Below are positions 17,308 to 31,156 of a stretch of 43,658 bases of DNA, piece after piece. Every line of letters starts with the position of its first letter. The first letter of the stretch is position 1. Source of the stretch: Polynucleobacter sp. GTDB taxonomy: Bacteria > Pseudomonadota > Gammaproteobacteria > Burkholderiales > Burkholderiaceae. The stretch is taken from NCBI GenBank assembly GCA_030157655.1, contig JAOAUK010000045.1:1-43658 (forward strand). Reading direction: 5' to 3'. Position numbers and translations under genes: made by a program. Under the pieces are notes generated by a model. That model saw only the letters and a program-made list of their open reading frames with translations, ran no database searches and was not told the origin of the DNA.

Positions 17308-17784
17308 TTACTTTTTATCTGATGGCGCACCATCAGATGCCTTGCTATACAAGAATTGACTGATTAAGTTTTCTAAAACAATTGCTGACTGCGTTTGGGT
17401 TAACTTGCTACCCTGGGCAATCATGTTCTCATCACCACCAGCCTCTAAGCCAATATATTGCTCGCCCAAGAGGCCAGAGGTCAAGATTTTTGCTGAGCTA
17501 TCTTTTGGAAACTTATAGCGGGTCTCCAAGTTCATCACAACAGTTGCCTGATAACTTTGATCATCAAAGCGAATTTCAGCAACACGACCAACAACTACTC
17601 CGGCACTTTTAACAGGCGCGCGAGGCTTTAAGCCACCAATATTGTCAAAACGAGCGGTTACTTGATAAGTTGGCTCAAAAGTAAATGCGCTCATGTTGCC
17701 TGCTTTCAGAGCTAAAAATAGCAATGCCAGCAAGCCCATGGCTACAAATAAACCGACCCAGATATCTAAAGATTGTTTTTTCAT
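17308..17784 (-). CDS. mlaD: MCE-domain lipid transporter subunit MlaD
   Basis: Membrane-anchored periplasmic ring protein of the MlaFEDB complex; its hexamer conducts phospholipids. The 158 residues have one N-terminal anchor (LDIWVGLFVAMGLLALLFLAL, about 5-25). The MCE domain follows (YQVTARFDNIGGLKPRAPVK, GVVVGRVAEIRFD, ILTSGLLGEQYIGLEAGGDE), then a C-terminal helix SAIVLENLISQFLYSKAS. The length fits MlaD rather than longer multi-MCE proteins. It lies between mlaE (28 bases upstream) and mlaA. Confidence 0.96.
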   Translation of the reverse strand: MKKQSLDIWVGLFVAMGLLALLFLALKAGNMSAFTFEPTYQVTARFDNIGGLKPRAPVKSAGVVVGRVAEIRFDDQSYQATVVMNLETRYKFPKDSSAKILTSGLLGEQYIGLEAGGDENMIAQGSKLTQTQSAIVLENLISQFLYSKASDGAPSDKK

Positions 17785-17812
17785 GTTTATTTACAAATTT
17801 TATAAGACTTTA

Positions 17813-18601
17813 TCAGCTTGAGAACATCACTGCGGTTAATAAGAAATCTAAGGCTAAGACTGCTAAAGAGGCAATCACAACTGTTCTGGTGGTTGCTCTC
17901 GCTACACCCTCTGGAGTTGGCTTTGCTTCAAAGCCTTGGTAAAGAGCAATAAATGTGACAGCAACACCGAACACCATACTCTTAACAACACCGTTGCCGA
18001 TATCTTTGACTACATCAACACCAGCTTGCATTTGCGACCAAAATGCCCCGTCATCCACACCAATTAAGGGCACACCCACCAAATAACCGCCCATGACGCC
18101 CACAGCTGTGAAAATCGCTGCCAGTATCGGCATAGCAATAATGCCCGCCCATAACCGTGGTGCGATTACTCTGGTTAGCGGATCAACTGCCATCATTTCC
18201 ATCGCACTTAGCTGCTCACCAGCTTTCATTAAGCCAATTTCGGCTGTTAATGATGTGCCTGCACGACCAGCGAACAATAAAGCGGTTACAACAGGGCCTA
18301 ACTCTCTTGTAAGAGACAGCGCCACCAATAAACCCAAGGCTTGCTCTGAACCATAACGATTTAATGTGTAGTAGCCCTGCAAACCCAATACAAAACCAAC
18401 AAACAAACCAGATACTGCAATGATCACAAATGAGTAGTTACCCACAAAGTGGACCTGATCAGTTACCAAACGTGGTCGCTTAAACAAGAAAGCAGAACGA
18501 CGCATGATGGCTAAAAACATGCGAGTTGCATATCCCAAGCCGACGAGGTTCTCGCGAACAAATGCCCCTAAACCCGCCAATGTATTTAAAACAATACTCA
18601 T
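17813..18601 (-). CDS. mlaE: Phospholipid ABC transporter permease MlaE
   Basis: Integral inner-membrane permease of the Mla lipid transport system. The 262-residue protein has the Yrb/MlaE family pattern: LVTDQVHFVGNYSFVIIAVSGLFVGFVLGLQ, the ARAGTSLTAE-type motif FAGRAGTSLTAEIGLMKAGEQLSAMEMM, then VDPLTRVIAPRLWAGIIAMPILA and four to five hydrophobic segments. Its ATG overlaps the mlaF stop codon (ATGA), so the two are translationally coupled. mlaD follows after 28 bases. Confidence 0.96.
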   Translation of the reverse strand: MSIVLNTLAGLGAFVRENLVGLGYATRMFLAIMRRSAFLFKRPRLVTDQVHFVGNYSFVIIAVSGLFVGFVLGLQGYYTLNRYGSEQALGLLVALSLTRELGPVVTALLFAGRAGTSLTAEIGLMKAGEQLSAMEMMAVDPLTRVIAPRLWAGIIAMPILAAIFTAVGVMGGYLVGVPLIGVDDGAFWSQMQAGVDVVKDIGNGVVKSMVFGVAVTFIALYQGFEAKPTPEGVARATTRTVVIASLAVLALDFLLTAVMFSS

Positions 18602-19431
18602 ACGCTAGCTCCAAAATCTTCGAGTAATGTTTTGCCTGGATAGTGAAACGGCACCGGACCATCTGGGTTCGCTGAGACAAATTGCTGCACAAACGGATCT
18701 GCAGAAGCTCTTAAATCGTCAGGCGTGCCTTCTGCTGCAATTCGACCATTGGCAATAAAGTAAACGTAATCAGCAATTTCAAAAGTTTCAGGAATGTCAT
18801 GGGTTACCAAAATACTTGTGGCACCCAAAGCCTGATTCATGTCACGAATCAAACGCGCAGTAATTCCTAAAGAAATGGGATCTAGACCAGCAAATGGCTC
18901 GTCGTACATAATTAGCGGTGGATCTAGAGCAATCGCGCGAGCAAGCGCCACGCGCCTTGCCATACCGCCTGAAATCTGGGAAGGCATCAAATCTCTAGCC
19001 CCACGCAGACCAACGGCATTTAATTTCATCAAAACCAAGTCGCGCAGGGTTTCCTCGCTGACCTTGGTATGTTCTCTTAACGGGAAAGCCACATTTTCAA
19101 AAACACTCATGTCGGTGAACAATGCACCAAACTGAAATAGCATCCCCATACGACGTCTTACCGTCATCAACTGCTGGGTATTCATTTGGCCAACATCTTG
19201 CCCTTCAAACAACACTTGACCTTGCTGAGCATTTACTTGGCCGCCAATAAGACGTAGCACTGTGGTTTTGCCACAGCCAGACCCACCCATCACGGCAACT
19301 ACTTTGCCGCGAGGGAATTCCATATTTAAACCAGAAAGAATAGTTCTCTCACCGGGAGCGTATGAAAAATCAACTCCCTTTAACGAGACGATGGAATCTG
19401 CTTGATTCATATATTTTGTTGGTTCTGCCAC
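18598..19431 (-). CDS. mlaF: Phospholipid ABC transporter ATPase MlaF
   Basis: ATPase that drives the MlaFEDB phospholipid transporter. Intact motifs are Walker A GGSGCGKTT, Q-loop MLFQFGALFTDM, signature SGGMARRVALARAIA, Walker B LIMYDEPFAGLDP and switch VTHDIPE. I place the start at a GTG (19431) because AAGGA lies 7 nt upstream, giving 277 residues. The farther ATG at 19467 would fall inside a hairpin (19466-19482), and the ATG at 19410 lacks a ribosome site. First gene of mlaF-E-D-A-C-B, 57 bases after gltD. Confidence 0.93.
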   Translation of the reverse strand: MAEPTKYMNQADSIVSLKGVDFSYAPGERTILSGLNMEFPRGKVVAVMGGSGCGKTTVLRLIGGQVNAQQGQVLFEGQDVGQMNTQQLMTVRRRMGMLFQFGALFTDMSVFENVAFPLREHTKVSEETLRDLVLMKLNAVGLRGARDLMPSQISGGMARRVALARAIALDPPLIMYDEPFAGLDPISLGITARLIRDMNQALGATSILVTHDIPETFEIADYVYFIANGRIAAEGTPDDLRASADPFVQQFVSANPDGPVPFHYPGKTLLEDFGASV

Positions 19432-19465
19432 TACGATATCCTTAGACTCATAGTGGCAGTGTATC

Positions 19466-19482
19466 AATACCGTGCCGGTATT
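19466..19482 (-). terminator. Hairpin between gltD and mlaF
   Basis: AATACCG (19466-19472) and CGGTATT (19476-19482) form a perfect 7-bp stem with a 3-nt loop, 6 bases after the gltD stop. The following minus-strand sequence (GATAC) has no T tract, so termination would be partial or Rho-assisted. It may separate gltBD from the mla operon. Confidence 0.35.
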
Positions 19483-19488
19483 AGGTAA

Positions 19489-20952
19489 TTAACGTGGCAA
19501 GACGCTGCTACCCATCAAGAACTCATCAACTGCACGAGCACATTGACGACCTTCACGAATCGCCCAAACCACTAATGATTGACCGCGACGCATATCGCCT
19601 GCTGCAAAGATTTTTGGCACATTGGTGTAATAAGCCTTTTCACCCTCAGTAGAAGCTTTTGCATTACCTCGAGCATCTTTTTCAACGCCGAAAGCATCTA
19701 AAACTTGTTGTGTAGGTGACACAAAGCCCATTGCCAAAAATACCAAGTCAGCTTTCATTTCGAATTCGCTGCCGGCGATTTCTTGCATCTTGCCGTCTTT
19801 CCACTCAAGACGAACACCAATCAATTTTTCAACCTTGCCGTTCTTACCTTCAAAACGCTTGGTAGCAACTGACCAATCACGATCACAACCTTCATCATGA
19901 GAAGAAGATGTGCGCAACTTAGTTGGCCAGTAAGGCCATACCATTGGTTTGTTTTCTTGCTCTGGAGGTTGTGGCAACAATTCAAATTGAGCCACTGAAG
20001 CAGCACCGTGACGGTTAGATGTACCAACACAGTCTGAGCCTGTATCGCCACCACCAATCACCACCACATGCTTACCATCTGCACGAATTTCATTCTTGTT
20101 ATCTCCTGCAACCTCTTTGTTTTGAGGAATCAAGAATTCCAAAGCAAAGTGAATGCCGGATAGTTCACGACCAGGAACAGGCAAATCACGCGGTTGCTCA
20201 GCACCGCCAGTAATCACAACAGCATCAAAGTCTTTTTGTAATTGCTCTGGCGAAACTGTTTTCTTAGAGTAATTTTTAACTTCTTTACCTAAAGCTTCTT
20301 TACCAACAAAGGTGCCAGTTTCAAACTTAACGCCTTCAGCTTTCATTTGTTCAACACGGCGGTCGATCAAACCTTTTTCCATCTTAAAGTCAGGAATACC
20401 GTAACGTAGCAAACCACCTACACGATCGTTTTTCTCATAAAGAGTAACGTCGTGGCCTGCACGTGCCAATTGCTGAGCTGCAGCCATACCAGCTGGGCCT
20501 GAACCAACAACAGCCACTTTCTTACCTGTCTTCTGTTTAGCCACTTGTGGCTTAACCCAATCATTAGCCCATGCTTTATCGATGATGGCATGTTCAATTG
20601 ATTTAATACCTACAGGCTCTTCATGAATACCTAATGTACATGCAGCTTCACAAGGTGCTGGGCAAATACGGCCAGTGAACTCTGGGAAGTTATTGGTTGA
20701 ATGCAATACATCAATCGCATTTTTCCAATCCTGCTGATACACCAAATCATTAAAGTCAGGAATGATGTTGTTAACAGGGCAACCGTTATTACAGAACGGA
20801 ATGCCGCAATCCATACAACGGGCACCCTGAACTTTTGCCTCATCATCAGTCAAAGTCATTACAAATTCTTTGTAATGCTTTACGCGTTTTTTAGGCTCTT
20901 CATAATGTTCGCTTAAGCGATCAAATTCCATGAATCCAGTAACTTTACCCAT
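19489..20952 (-). CDS. gltD: Glutamate synthase [NADPH] small subunit GltD
   Basis: Flavoprotein subunit that passes electrons from NADPH through FAD and 4Fe-4S clusters to GltB. The 487 residues begin with the cluster-binding region ([20 protein letters not shown], then CPAPCEAAC). Next come the FAD dinucleotide fold [20 protein letters not shown], the NADPH fold [21 protein letters not shown] and the C-terminal [22 protein letters not shown]. All cysteine motifs are intact. It follows gltB by 29 bases, and the pair forms the alpha-beta protomer of glutamate synthase. Confidence 0.98.
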   Translation of the reverse strand: MGKVTGFMEFDRLSEHYEEPKKRVKHYKEFVMTLTDDEAKVQGARCMDCGIPFCNNGCPVNNIIPDFNDLVYQQDWKNAIDVLHSTNNFPEFTGRICPAPCEAACTLGIHEEPVGIKSIEHAIIDKAWANDWVKPQVAKQKTGKKVAVVGSGPAGMAAAQQLARAGHDVTLYEKNDRVGGLLRYGIPDFKMEKGLIDRRVEQMKAEGVKFETGTFVGKEALGKEVKNYSKKTVSPEQLQKDFDAVVITGGAEQPRDLPVPGRELSGIHFALEFLIPQNKEVAGDNKNEIRADGKHVVVIGGGDTGSDCVGTSNRHGAASVAQFELLPQPPEQENKPMVWPYWPTKLRTSSSHDEGCDRDWSVATKRFEGKNGKVEKLIGVRLEWKDGKMQEIAGSEFEMKADLVFLAMGFVSPTQQVLDAFGVEKDARGNAKASTEGEKAYYTNVPKIFAAGDMRRGQSLVVWAIREGRQCARAVDEFLMGSSVLPR

Positions 20953-20981
20953 CTTTATTCCTTTATCTCTTAACAGGTCAC

Positions 20982-25730
<4,749 letters not shown>

Positions 25731-25840
25731 GGTATTCCCTTGATAAGTAATCAATGGCCTCTTAATAAGAGGCATATCCCCGTAAAAATTGGGGTTTTGA
25801 AGAACTATAGGGGATTACCCGTGCACGCGCAATAGAAAAT

Positions 25841-25862
25841 AATTGGTGTCTGTCACTAATTT
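25841..25862. repeat. Candidate REP-like hairpin 1 near the RAYT gene
   Basis: AATTGGTG and CACTAATT pair over 8 bp, with one G-T wobble and a 5-nt loop (TCTGT). The core GGTGTCTGTCAC looks like hairpins that commonly accompany REP-associated tyrosine transposases (recalled, not searched). It is 3' of the transposase gene, in the spacer before gltB. A less regular element with AATTAGGGACATAGTCATT lies at 25890-25908. Confidence 0.45.
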
Positions 25863-25922
25863 ATATTGTCTTGCTAAAAGAACTGCTGAAATTAGGGACA
25901 TAGTCATTCAGGATGATGATTT

Positions 25923-25945
25923 ATTTGCACCAAATTGTGGCAAAT
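25923..25945. repeat. Hairpin with one bulged base next to the RAYT stop codon
   Basis: ATTTG-CAC and GTG-g-CAAAT form an 8-bp stem with a single bulged G and a 6-nt loop, two bases from the transposase stop codon. A bulged stem is typical of REP-type substrates, but it could also be a simple 3'-end hairpin. No long T tract follows on the minus strand. Confidence 0.35.
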
Positions 25946-25947
25946 GG

Positions 25948-26643
25948 CTACTTGTTAGTTACTTTTTTAGGTCTGCCAGCTCGCCTTGGAGCCAATGGCC
26001 TACTGATCTTTTGACTCAATTGTTTCAGAAGTTGATCTGAAGCTAATGGCCAGCCAAAATTTAAGTGACTACTTACTTTTTCTAGGTCTACTCTATTTAA
26101 TGAATCCAATACTGATTTTTGCCAAGTTAGTTGTCGCTCAAATGGCGTATTAGCCAAAGCCCAGTAGCTTGGATGATCAGAAATCCATGGGATTGTTTCC
26201 GCCCCCACATGATGTCGATAACTAGACCAATGCCAATCTTCTGGCTTTTGAACCAAGCCCGCCCTCAAAGGATTTTGTTCGATATATTTTTGGCATAAAA
26301 GAAAAAAAGCATCAGGATCAACTAAACAAGATCGATACCGCCCCTCCCAGACTGTGCCAGTTGTGCCATGTACTTGATTAAACATCTGCGCATAACGACG
26401 CCCCACTGACTGCATGACGCGCGATGCACTTAATTCGGTTTTTGGGGTGGCTAGGATATGAACGTGGTTAGGCATCAAAGCATATGCATGAATAGCTAAG
26501 TCGTACTCCCTGGCTGCATCTCTTAACCACTCTAGGTAAGACCGCCTCTCATCATCACTAAAAAAAATGGGCTGTGAGTTATGCCCTTTCACCATGATGT
26601 GAAGTGGATACCCCGCCAAGACGACTCTAGGAAGCCTCGCCAT
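25948..26643 (-). CDS. REP-associated tyrosine transposase (RAYT, Y1/HUH family)
   Basis: Single-domain HUH-type nuclease related to IS200/IS605 TnpA. The 231 residues begin with GYPLHIMVKGHNSQPIFFSDDE. They contain the metal-binding His pair in ALMPNHVHILATP (His60, His62), VWEGRYRSCLVD, and the candidate nucleophile Tyr120 in CQKYIEQNPLRAGLV, then WSSYRHHVG. The C-terminus is basic (PLAPRRAGRPKKVTNK) and could contact DNA. It starts one base after the dgt stop and sits in an otherwise conserved dgt-gltB junction, which implies insertion. No terminal inverted repeats or target duplication typical of an IS were seen. RAYTs are usually single-copy and act on REP hairpins. Confidence 0.9.
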   Translation of the reverse strand: MARLPRVVLAGYPLHIMVKGHNSQPIFFSDDERRSYLEWLRDAAREYDLAIHAYALMPNHVHILATPKTELSASRVMQSVGRRYAQMFNQVHGTTGTVWEGRYRSCLVDPDAFFLLCQKYIEQNPLRAGLVQKPEDWHWSSYRHHVGAETIPWISDHPSYWALANTPFERQLTWQKSVLDSLNRVDLEKVSSHLNFGWPLASDQLLKQLSQKISRPLAPRRAGRPKKVTNK

Positions 26644-26644
26644 A

Positions 26645-27757
26645 TTAAGTGGTCACTAGCTTTTGAAACTCTTTGCTAGCAAAACGATCAGTCATGCCTG
26701 CAATGTAATGAGATATGCGTCGATGCAAGTCATCTTCCGCACGAAAGTCTTGGGGCAAATGAAGCGGAAATTGCTCGTAATGAGCAAATAAGGAATTAAT
26801 CATTCCGCTAGCTTCTTGGGTCACCGCTTGCACCTGAGGATGTCTATACAAGTTTTTAAATAAAAACCTCTTCATTTCAGTTGCCTGCTCACGCACCTCT
26901 AAAGAAAATCCAACCAGCGGTTTAGCCACCCTAACATCATGTATGGACTGAGGATTAACTTCTGATATTCGACGCTGCGTTTCTTTCACCAAATCATCCA
27001 CAAGCACATGGATGATGTGCCTAACCACCTCATAAACTAAGCGACGCCCAGATAAGTCTGGAAAATGTTGCCGCACCTTTTCTTTCTGGCCACGCCACAA
27101 AGCAACTTCATCTAACTGCTCAATAGTTAACAAACCAGAGCGAATGCCATCATCTATGTCGTGATTGTTATAAGCAATCTCATCTGCCAAATTAGCCAAC
27201 TGTGCTTCCAGGCTTGGTTGATGGCCATTTATAAAACGCTCACCTAATAACCCAAGCTTTTGCGCATTATTTTTTGAACAATGCTTCAAGATACCTTCGC
27301 GCGTTTCAAAGGAAAGATTTAAACCATTCCACTTAGCGTAACGCTCTTCTAGAAAATCAACCACCCACAAACTTTGTAGATTGTGCTCAAAACCACCATG
27401 CTGTTTCATACACTCGTTAAGCGCATCCTGGCCAGCATGTCCAAATGGCGTATGCCCTAAATCATGGGCCAAAGATATTGCCTCAACCAAATCTTCATTT
27501 AGCTGCAAGCGCCTTGCGACGGCCCTGCCAATTTGAGCTACTTCTAAACTGTGTGTTAAACGAGTTCTAAAGTGATCACCCTCGTGATTTAAAAATACTT
27601 GGGTTTTATATTCCAGGCGACGAAAAGCCGTTGAATGAATAATTCTGTCACGGTCTCGCTGAAAAGGATTACGTCCTGATTGAGTCGGCTCAGGTGGCTC
27701 TTGATGAAGTCGCCCGAGAGTTTCTTCAGACTTTGCGGCGTAACTGGCCAAACTCAT
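26645..27757 (-). CDS. dgt: Deoxyguanosinetriphosphate triphosphohydrolase-like protein
   Basis: HD-domain enzyme expected to remove triphosphate from dNTPs, chiefly dGTP. The 370 residues carry [26 protein letters not shown] and the metal-binding HD motif (His69 in [11 protein letters not shown], His98-Asp99 in [11 protein letters not shown]). [18 protein letters not shown] and [15 protein letters not shown] complete the active site. The C-terminal [14 protein letters not shown] looks complete, so the adjacent transposase did not truncate it. It follows aroB after 11 bases. Type-2 (shorter) dGTPase-like proteins have variable substrate preference. Confidence 0.93.
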   Translation of the reverse strand: MSLASYAAKSEETLGRLHQEPPEPTQSGRNPFQRDRDRIIHSTAFRRLEYKTQVFLNHEGDHFRTRLTHSLEVAQIGRAVARRLQLNEDLVEAISLAHDLGHTPFGHAGQDALNECMKQHGGFEHNLQSLWVVDFLEERYAKWNGLNLSFETREGILKHCSKNNAQKLGLLGERFINGHQPSLEAQLANLADEIAYNNHDIDDGIRSGLLTIEQLDEVALWRGQKEKVRQHFPDLSGRRLVYEVVRHIIHVLVDDLVKETQRRISEVNPQSIHDVRVAKPLVGFSLEVREQATEMKRFLFKNLYRHPQVQAVTQEASGMINSLFAHYEQFPLHLPQDFRAEDDLHRRISHYIAGMTDRFASKEFQKLVTT

Positions 27758-27768
27758 AGGTAATAAAT

Positions 27769-28851
27769 TTAGCCTGCGCCAGTTGCTTGAAGAGTTTGTA
27801 TCACCAAAGCATCATCAACGGTTTGGATTTTGGCGCGCCCAATTCCATCGAGCAAAATGTATCGAACCTCTCCACCCTCGGCCTTTTTATCAACGCTCAT
27901 GAGCTCCATGTAACGGTCGATGCCTAGGTTTGGTGGAACGGTTGGCAAACGTAATGCAGCGATGATTTTTTTCAAGCGTGATGCATCTACTTCTGACAAG
28001 AGCCCTACCCGTACAGATAAATCAGCCGCCAAAACCATGCCACATCCGACAGCCTCACCATGAAGCCACTCACCATACCCCATGCCCGCCTCAATCGCGT
28101 GACCAAAGGTATGCCCAAAGTTCAAAATTGCGCGCAGGCCGCCTTCTTTTTCATCCTGCGCAACAACTTGCGATTTAATTTCACAAGACCGTCTAACAGC
28201 ATGCTCCATAGCAGCAGGATCACATGCATTTAAAGCTTCTTGATTCTTTTCAATCCAAGTTAAAAACTCTGCATCTGCAATGGCGCCATGTTTAATAACT
28301 TCAGCCAATCCTGCAGCCAACTCTTTCGGCGGCAATGTTTTTAATGTGTCTAAATCTGCAATCACTGCTTGGGGTTGGTAAAAAGCTCCCACCATATTTT
28401 TACCCAATGGATGGTTAATACCAGTCTTACCACCCACTGATGAATCAACTTGAGATAACAGGGTTGTAGGTACTTGGATAAAACGAACACCACGCATGTA
28501 ACATGCTGCGGCAAAACCAGTCATATCACCGATAACGCCGCCACCCAATGCAACCAAAGTAGCTTTTCTGTCAGCAGAGCTTTCCAGCAAGCCATCAAAG
28601 ATTTTCTGTAAGACTTCCCAAGTTTTAAATACTTCACCATCAGGCAAAACAATGAGCTTTACCTTTTGGCCTAAACCTTCAAGCGTTTTTACAACTCTAT
28701 CGGCATACAAAGGAGCAACAGTCTCATTGGTCACAACCGCAGTTAATGAGCCCTTCAGGTGTTTTTTGTATAAATCAGCCTGAGCCAATAAATTAGACCC
28801 AATATGTATGGGGTAACTGCGCTCACCAAGATCTAGTTGAAGTGTATTCAT
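27769..28851 (-). CDS. aroB: 3-dehydroquinate synthase AroB
   Basis: Second step of the shikimate pathway: NAD- and Zn-dependent cyclisation of DAHP to 3-dehydroquinate. The 360 residues include [21 protein letters not shown], the NAD-binding [61 protein letters not shown], and zinc-ligand regions [18 protein letters not shown] and WLHGEAVG. Complete. Its ATG overlaps the aroK stop (ATGA), so the two are translationally coupled. Confidence 0.98.
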   Translation of the reverse strand: MNTLQLDLGERSYPIHIGSNLLAQADLYKKHLKGSLTAVVTNETVAPLYADRVVKTLEGLGQKVKLIVLPDGEVFKTWEVLQKIFDGLLESSADRKATLVALGGGVIGDMTGFAAACYMRGVRFIQVPTTLLSQVDSSVGGKTGINHPLGKNMVGAFYQPQAVIADLDTLKTLPPKELAAGLAEVIKHGAIADAEFLTWIEKNQEALNACDPAAMEHAVRRSCEIKSQVVAQDEKEGGLRAILNFGHTFGHAIEAGMGYGEWLHGEAVGCGMVLAADLSVRVGLLSEVDASRLKKIIAALRLPTVPPNLGIDRYMELMSVDKKAEGGEVRYILLDGIGRAKIQTVDDALVIQTLQATGAG

Positions 28852-29372
28852 GCTGATAGCTCAAATTGCATTATTAATGTATTCACCAACTGAGTAACAC
28901 TGGGTTTGCCTGTATCAATCACATGATGAGCAGTCTCTCTATACAAAGGATCACGTATAGCAAAGAGTTTTTCTAAAGTACCTTTAGGGTCGTCGTTATT
29001 TAACAATGGACGACCTTTATCATTCCTGGTTCTTAACCATAATTCATGAGGGGTGGCTCTTAAATAAACCACCACACCACGCTCATGTAAATGCTGGCGA
29101 TTTTCTGGCAATAAAACAGCCCCGCCGCCTGTGGCTAAAACTAAGTTTTTTTCTTGCGTCAAATCATCGATGACCTGAGCTTCACGCTTCCTAAACCCAT
29201 CTTCGCCTTCCATTTCAAAAATGGTTGGTATGCGAACGCCGCAACGAGCCTCAATCTCATGGTCAGAATCAACGAAACGTCTACCTAACTTTTTAGCCAA
29301 TAAACGTCCCACGGTGGTTTTACCCGCCCCCATGACGCCTACTAAAAAGATATTTTCAGGAATACTGTTCAC
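28848..29372 (-). CDS. aroK: Shikimate kinase AroK
   Basis: Phosphorylates shikimate at the 3-hydroxyl. The 174-residue P-loop kinase has Walker [19 protein letters not shown], the shikimate-binding [34 protein letters not shown] and the lid region RNDKGRPLL. The start codon is GTG at 29372 without a clear ribosome site, 10 bases after the secretin gene stop. It is followed by aroB with a 4-base overlap; the pil-aroK-aroB-dgt order is common in proteobacteria. Confidence 0.97.
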   Translation of the reverse strand: MNSIPENIFLVGVMGAGKTTVGRLLAKKLGRRFVDSDHEIEARCGVRIPTIFEMEGEDGFRKREAQVIDDLTQEKNLVLATGGGAVLLPENRQHLHERGVVVYLRATPHELWLRTRNDKGRPLLNNDDPKGTLEKLFAIRDPLYRETAHHVIDTGKPSVTQLVNTLIMQFELSA

Positions 29373-29382
29373 AAGTGAGATT

Positions 29383-30477
29383 CTACTGAGGCTTTTGACT
29401 AGAAACCAAAGTTGGCGTTAAAAAAATTAATAGCTCAGTTTTATCTTTAAATTTTGACTCCTGCCTAAATAACATTCCCAAGATTGGAATCGACCCCAAA
29501 AATGGCACCCTAGCATCGTCTTTACGCTCCATCTCCTGAAAAATTCCACCCAAAATGACAGTTCCACCACTTTCAACCAATACTTGAGTCTTAACGTGCT
29601 TGGTATCAATAGCAAAACCCTGCTCAGTTTTCAAACCAACACTGTCCTTATTGATATCAACCTCCAGAACAATCATTTGATTTTTCTGAATTCTGGGCTT
29701 GACCTCTAACCGAAGGTTGGCTTTTCTAAATTGAACCTTTGTAGCGCCCTGTCCAGCTGATGACTGGTAAGGTAATTCTGTGCCTTGCTCAATTAAAGCC
29801 TGACTATTTTCTGCCGCCAATACGCGAGGATTAGAAATAATGTCCCCCAAACCACTAGATTCAAGGGCGGATAACTCCATGTGCAAGGCTTGAGATGCTT
29901 GCTTACCTAACAAGCTGATAGCTGCCGTTCCTGCTCCAAAGCCATTGAGACCATTTGCTGGCAACTGGCTGCCTATTTTCATGTGTCCAGAAGGGTCTTG
30001 ATAACCAAGCTTTGCCCCTAGGTTTTGGGCGAACCGTCTTTCAGCCTCAACGATCCTTGCCTCAATCATGATTTGTCGCAGACCAAACTCTGATTGAATG
30101 ATTTGATCTTCTTGTTGAATTCGGTCTTTTTTCCTTTTGTCAAAGCTCACTAATTCCTCATAGGGTGCAATCCACAAGACCCTGCCTTCCAATTTATAGG
30201 CCAAGGATTTACTTGCAAGCACGCTATCTAAAACTGTTTGCCATGGCACCTGATTCATATGAATATTTGTTCTACCCTGGATTTTTTCACTCAGAATCAG
30301 GTTAATGCCACGCATCTCCGCCAAAATCTGAAATAACTGTCTCAAATCTATAGATGAAAAATTCAGCGTTACTGGATGCGATTCGTTTTGGGTAAGTGGC
30401 ATGCTTTTCGATTGCGCAGTAAATGGCAAAACAAGGCTCCAAAATGCTATCTGCATTAATAATCTTTTACTCTTCAA
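29383..30477 (-). CDS. Short PilQ-like secretin
   Basis: Outer-membrane secretin related to type IV pilus/competence PilQ, but only 364 residues against about 700 usually. After a signal peptide ([23 protein letters not shown]) comes one STN/N0-type domain ([20 protein letters not shown]). The secretin core begins near [21 protein letters not shown], with [21 protein letters not shown] and ends [17 protein letters not shown] and [12 protein letters not shown]. The AMIN domains and an N1 (KH-like) domain between N0 and the core are not visible. The start is TTG at 30477 with GGAG 8 nt upstream, overlapping the previous stop. Function is probably DNA uptake or a thin pilus; activity is uncertain. 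Confidence 0.85.
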   Translation of the reverse strand: MKSKRLLMQIAFWSLVLPFTAQSKSMPLTQNESHPVTLNFSSIDLRQLFQILAEMRGINLILSEKIQGRTNIHMNQVPWQTVLDSVLASKSLAYKLEGRVLWIAPYEELVSFDKRKKDRIQQEDQIIQSEFGLRQIMIEARIVEAERRFAQNLGAKLGYQDPSGHMKIGSQLPANGLNGFGAGTAAISLLGKQASQALHMELSALESSGLGDIISNPRVLAAENSQALIEQGTELPYQSSAGQGATKVQFRKANLRLEVKPRIQKNQMIVLEVDINKDSVGLKTEQGFAIDTKHVKTQVLVESGGTVILGGIFQEMERKDDARVPFLGSIPILGMLFRQESKFKDKTELLIFLTPTLVSSQKPQ

Positions 30478-31019
30478 GATGGTGACTCCATTGAAATTTT
30501 TATTACCTGACCTTGCTTAGACTCAAGTTGAAGATGCTCTTGGTCAAAGTGCTTAATGAACCAACCGTCACCCACCGCCTGCCCCGCCTTTAATAAACGC
30601 TGCTCTTGATTAACCTCTACTAACGCCTTTGTTGATGTGCCGGCACGCATCAATCCCCAATATGTAATGACTGGTGCGGCTAGTTCATCGTCACCAGTTA
30701 AGGTATTGGTATTAATTAACTCAGCTTGTTTGACTTCGCGGCTTTTGACTTCCAGCTGCAATGCCTGAATCTGTCTTTGTTGACCTTGAATCGCTGAAAT
30801 CAAGTCTTGAATAGCAATTGCTTGCAAATAATCAAGTACTAATACGCTAGACAGAACAACGGCAAATGCACCACCTGTAAGAGGTAATTGATATTTTTGC
30901 CAATTATGAAGAATGACTGGCCACCATTCCTTTTGAAGACCTGATGAGCCAGAATCAACCTGATCAGCGATATTCTTAGGAGCGTATAAATCAGAGGTAA
31001 TTGATCGTCTAAACATCAA
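30474..31019 (-). CDS. Inner-membrane protein with PilO/PilP-like features
   Basis: A 181-residue protein in the position normally occupied by pilM-N-O-P. It has a cytoplasmic N-terminus of about 48 residues and one membrane helix (PLTGGAFAVVLSSVLVLDYLQ, about 46-66). A coiled-coil-prone stretch follows (ISAIQGQQRQIQALQLEVKSREVKQAEL), then a C-terminal beta-rich segment (QRLLKAGQAVGDGWFIKHF and LQLESKQGQVIKI) reminiscent of PilP or GspC homology domains. So it may combine a PilO-like anchor with a PilP-like domain that contacts the secretin. Its stop overlaps the secretin's TTG start. The assignment is by layout and weak similarity only. Confidence 0.55.
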   Translation of the reverse strand: MMFRRSITSDLYAPKNIADQVDSGSSGLQKEWWPVILHNWQKYQLPLTGGAFAVVLSSVLVLDYLQAIAIQDLISAIQGQQRQIQALQLEVKSREVKQAELINTNTLTGDDELAAPVITYWGLMRAGTSTKALVEVNQEQRLLKAGQAVGDGWFIKHFDQEHLQLESKQGQVIKISMESPS

Positions 31020-31048
31020 TCTATTGTCTAGACTTATTTAGGCCTTAG

Positions 31049-31092
31049 AAATCAGCGAATTGCTGATTTTTTGTCAGAATTTTCTGATTTTT
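31049..31092 (+). terminator. Two tandem terminator-like hairpins in the mrcA/pil divergent spacer
   Basis: AAATCAGC-GAATT-GCTGATTT (31049-31069) is an 8-bp perfect hairpin running into T residues (to 31072). TCAGAA-TT-TTCTGA (31074-31087) follows, with five more Ts. Both have plus-strand intrinsic-terminator form. No plus-strand gene ends just upstream, so they may block antisense transcription, attenuate mrcA, or be left from lost genes. Confidence 0.5.
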
Positions 31093-31156
31093 AGTTCAGT
31101 CAATTCCTACTTATTTTTAATACCCCAGTTTCCACGGCTATCTCTATAATCACGAC

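Noticed and set aside
25731-25775. ATG start of gltB at 25775
   Set aside because: GGGG is only 2 bases from this ATG, whereas the GTG at 25730 has a well-spaced AAGGGA. The family N-terminus also fits the shorter form.
25800-26643. RAYT region as a complete insertion sequence with inverted ends
   Set aside because: No terminal inverted repeats or target-site duplication are visible at the dgt or gltB borders, as expected for a domesticated RAYT rather than an IS.
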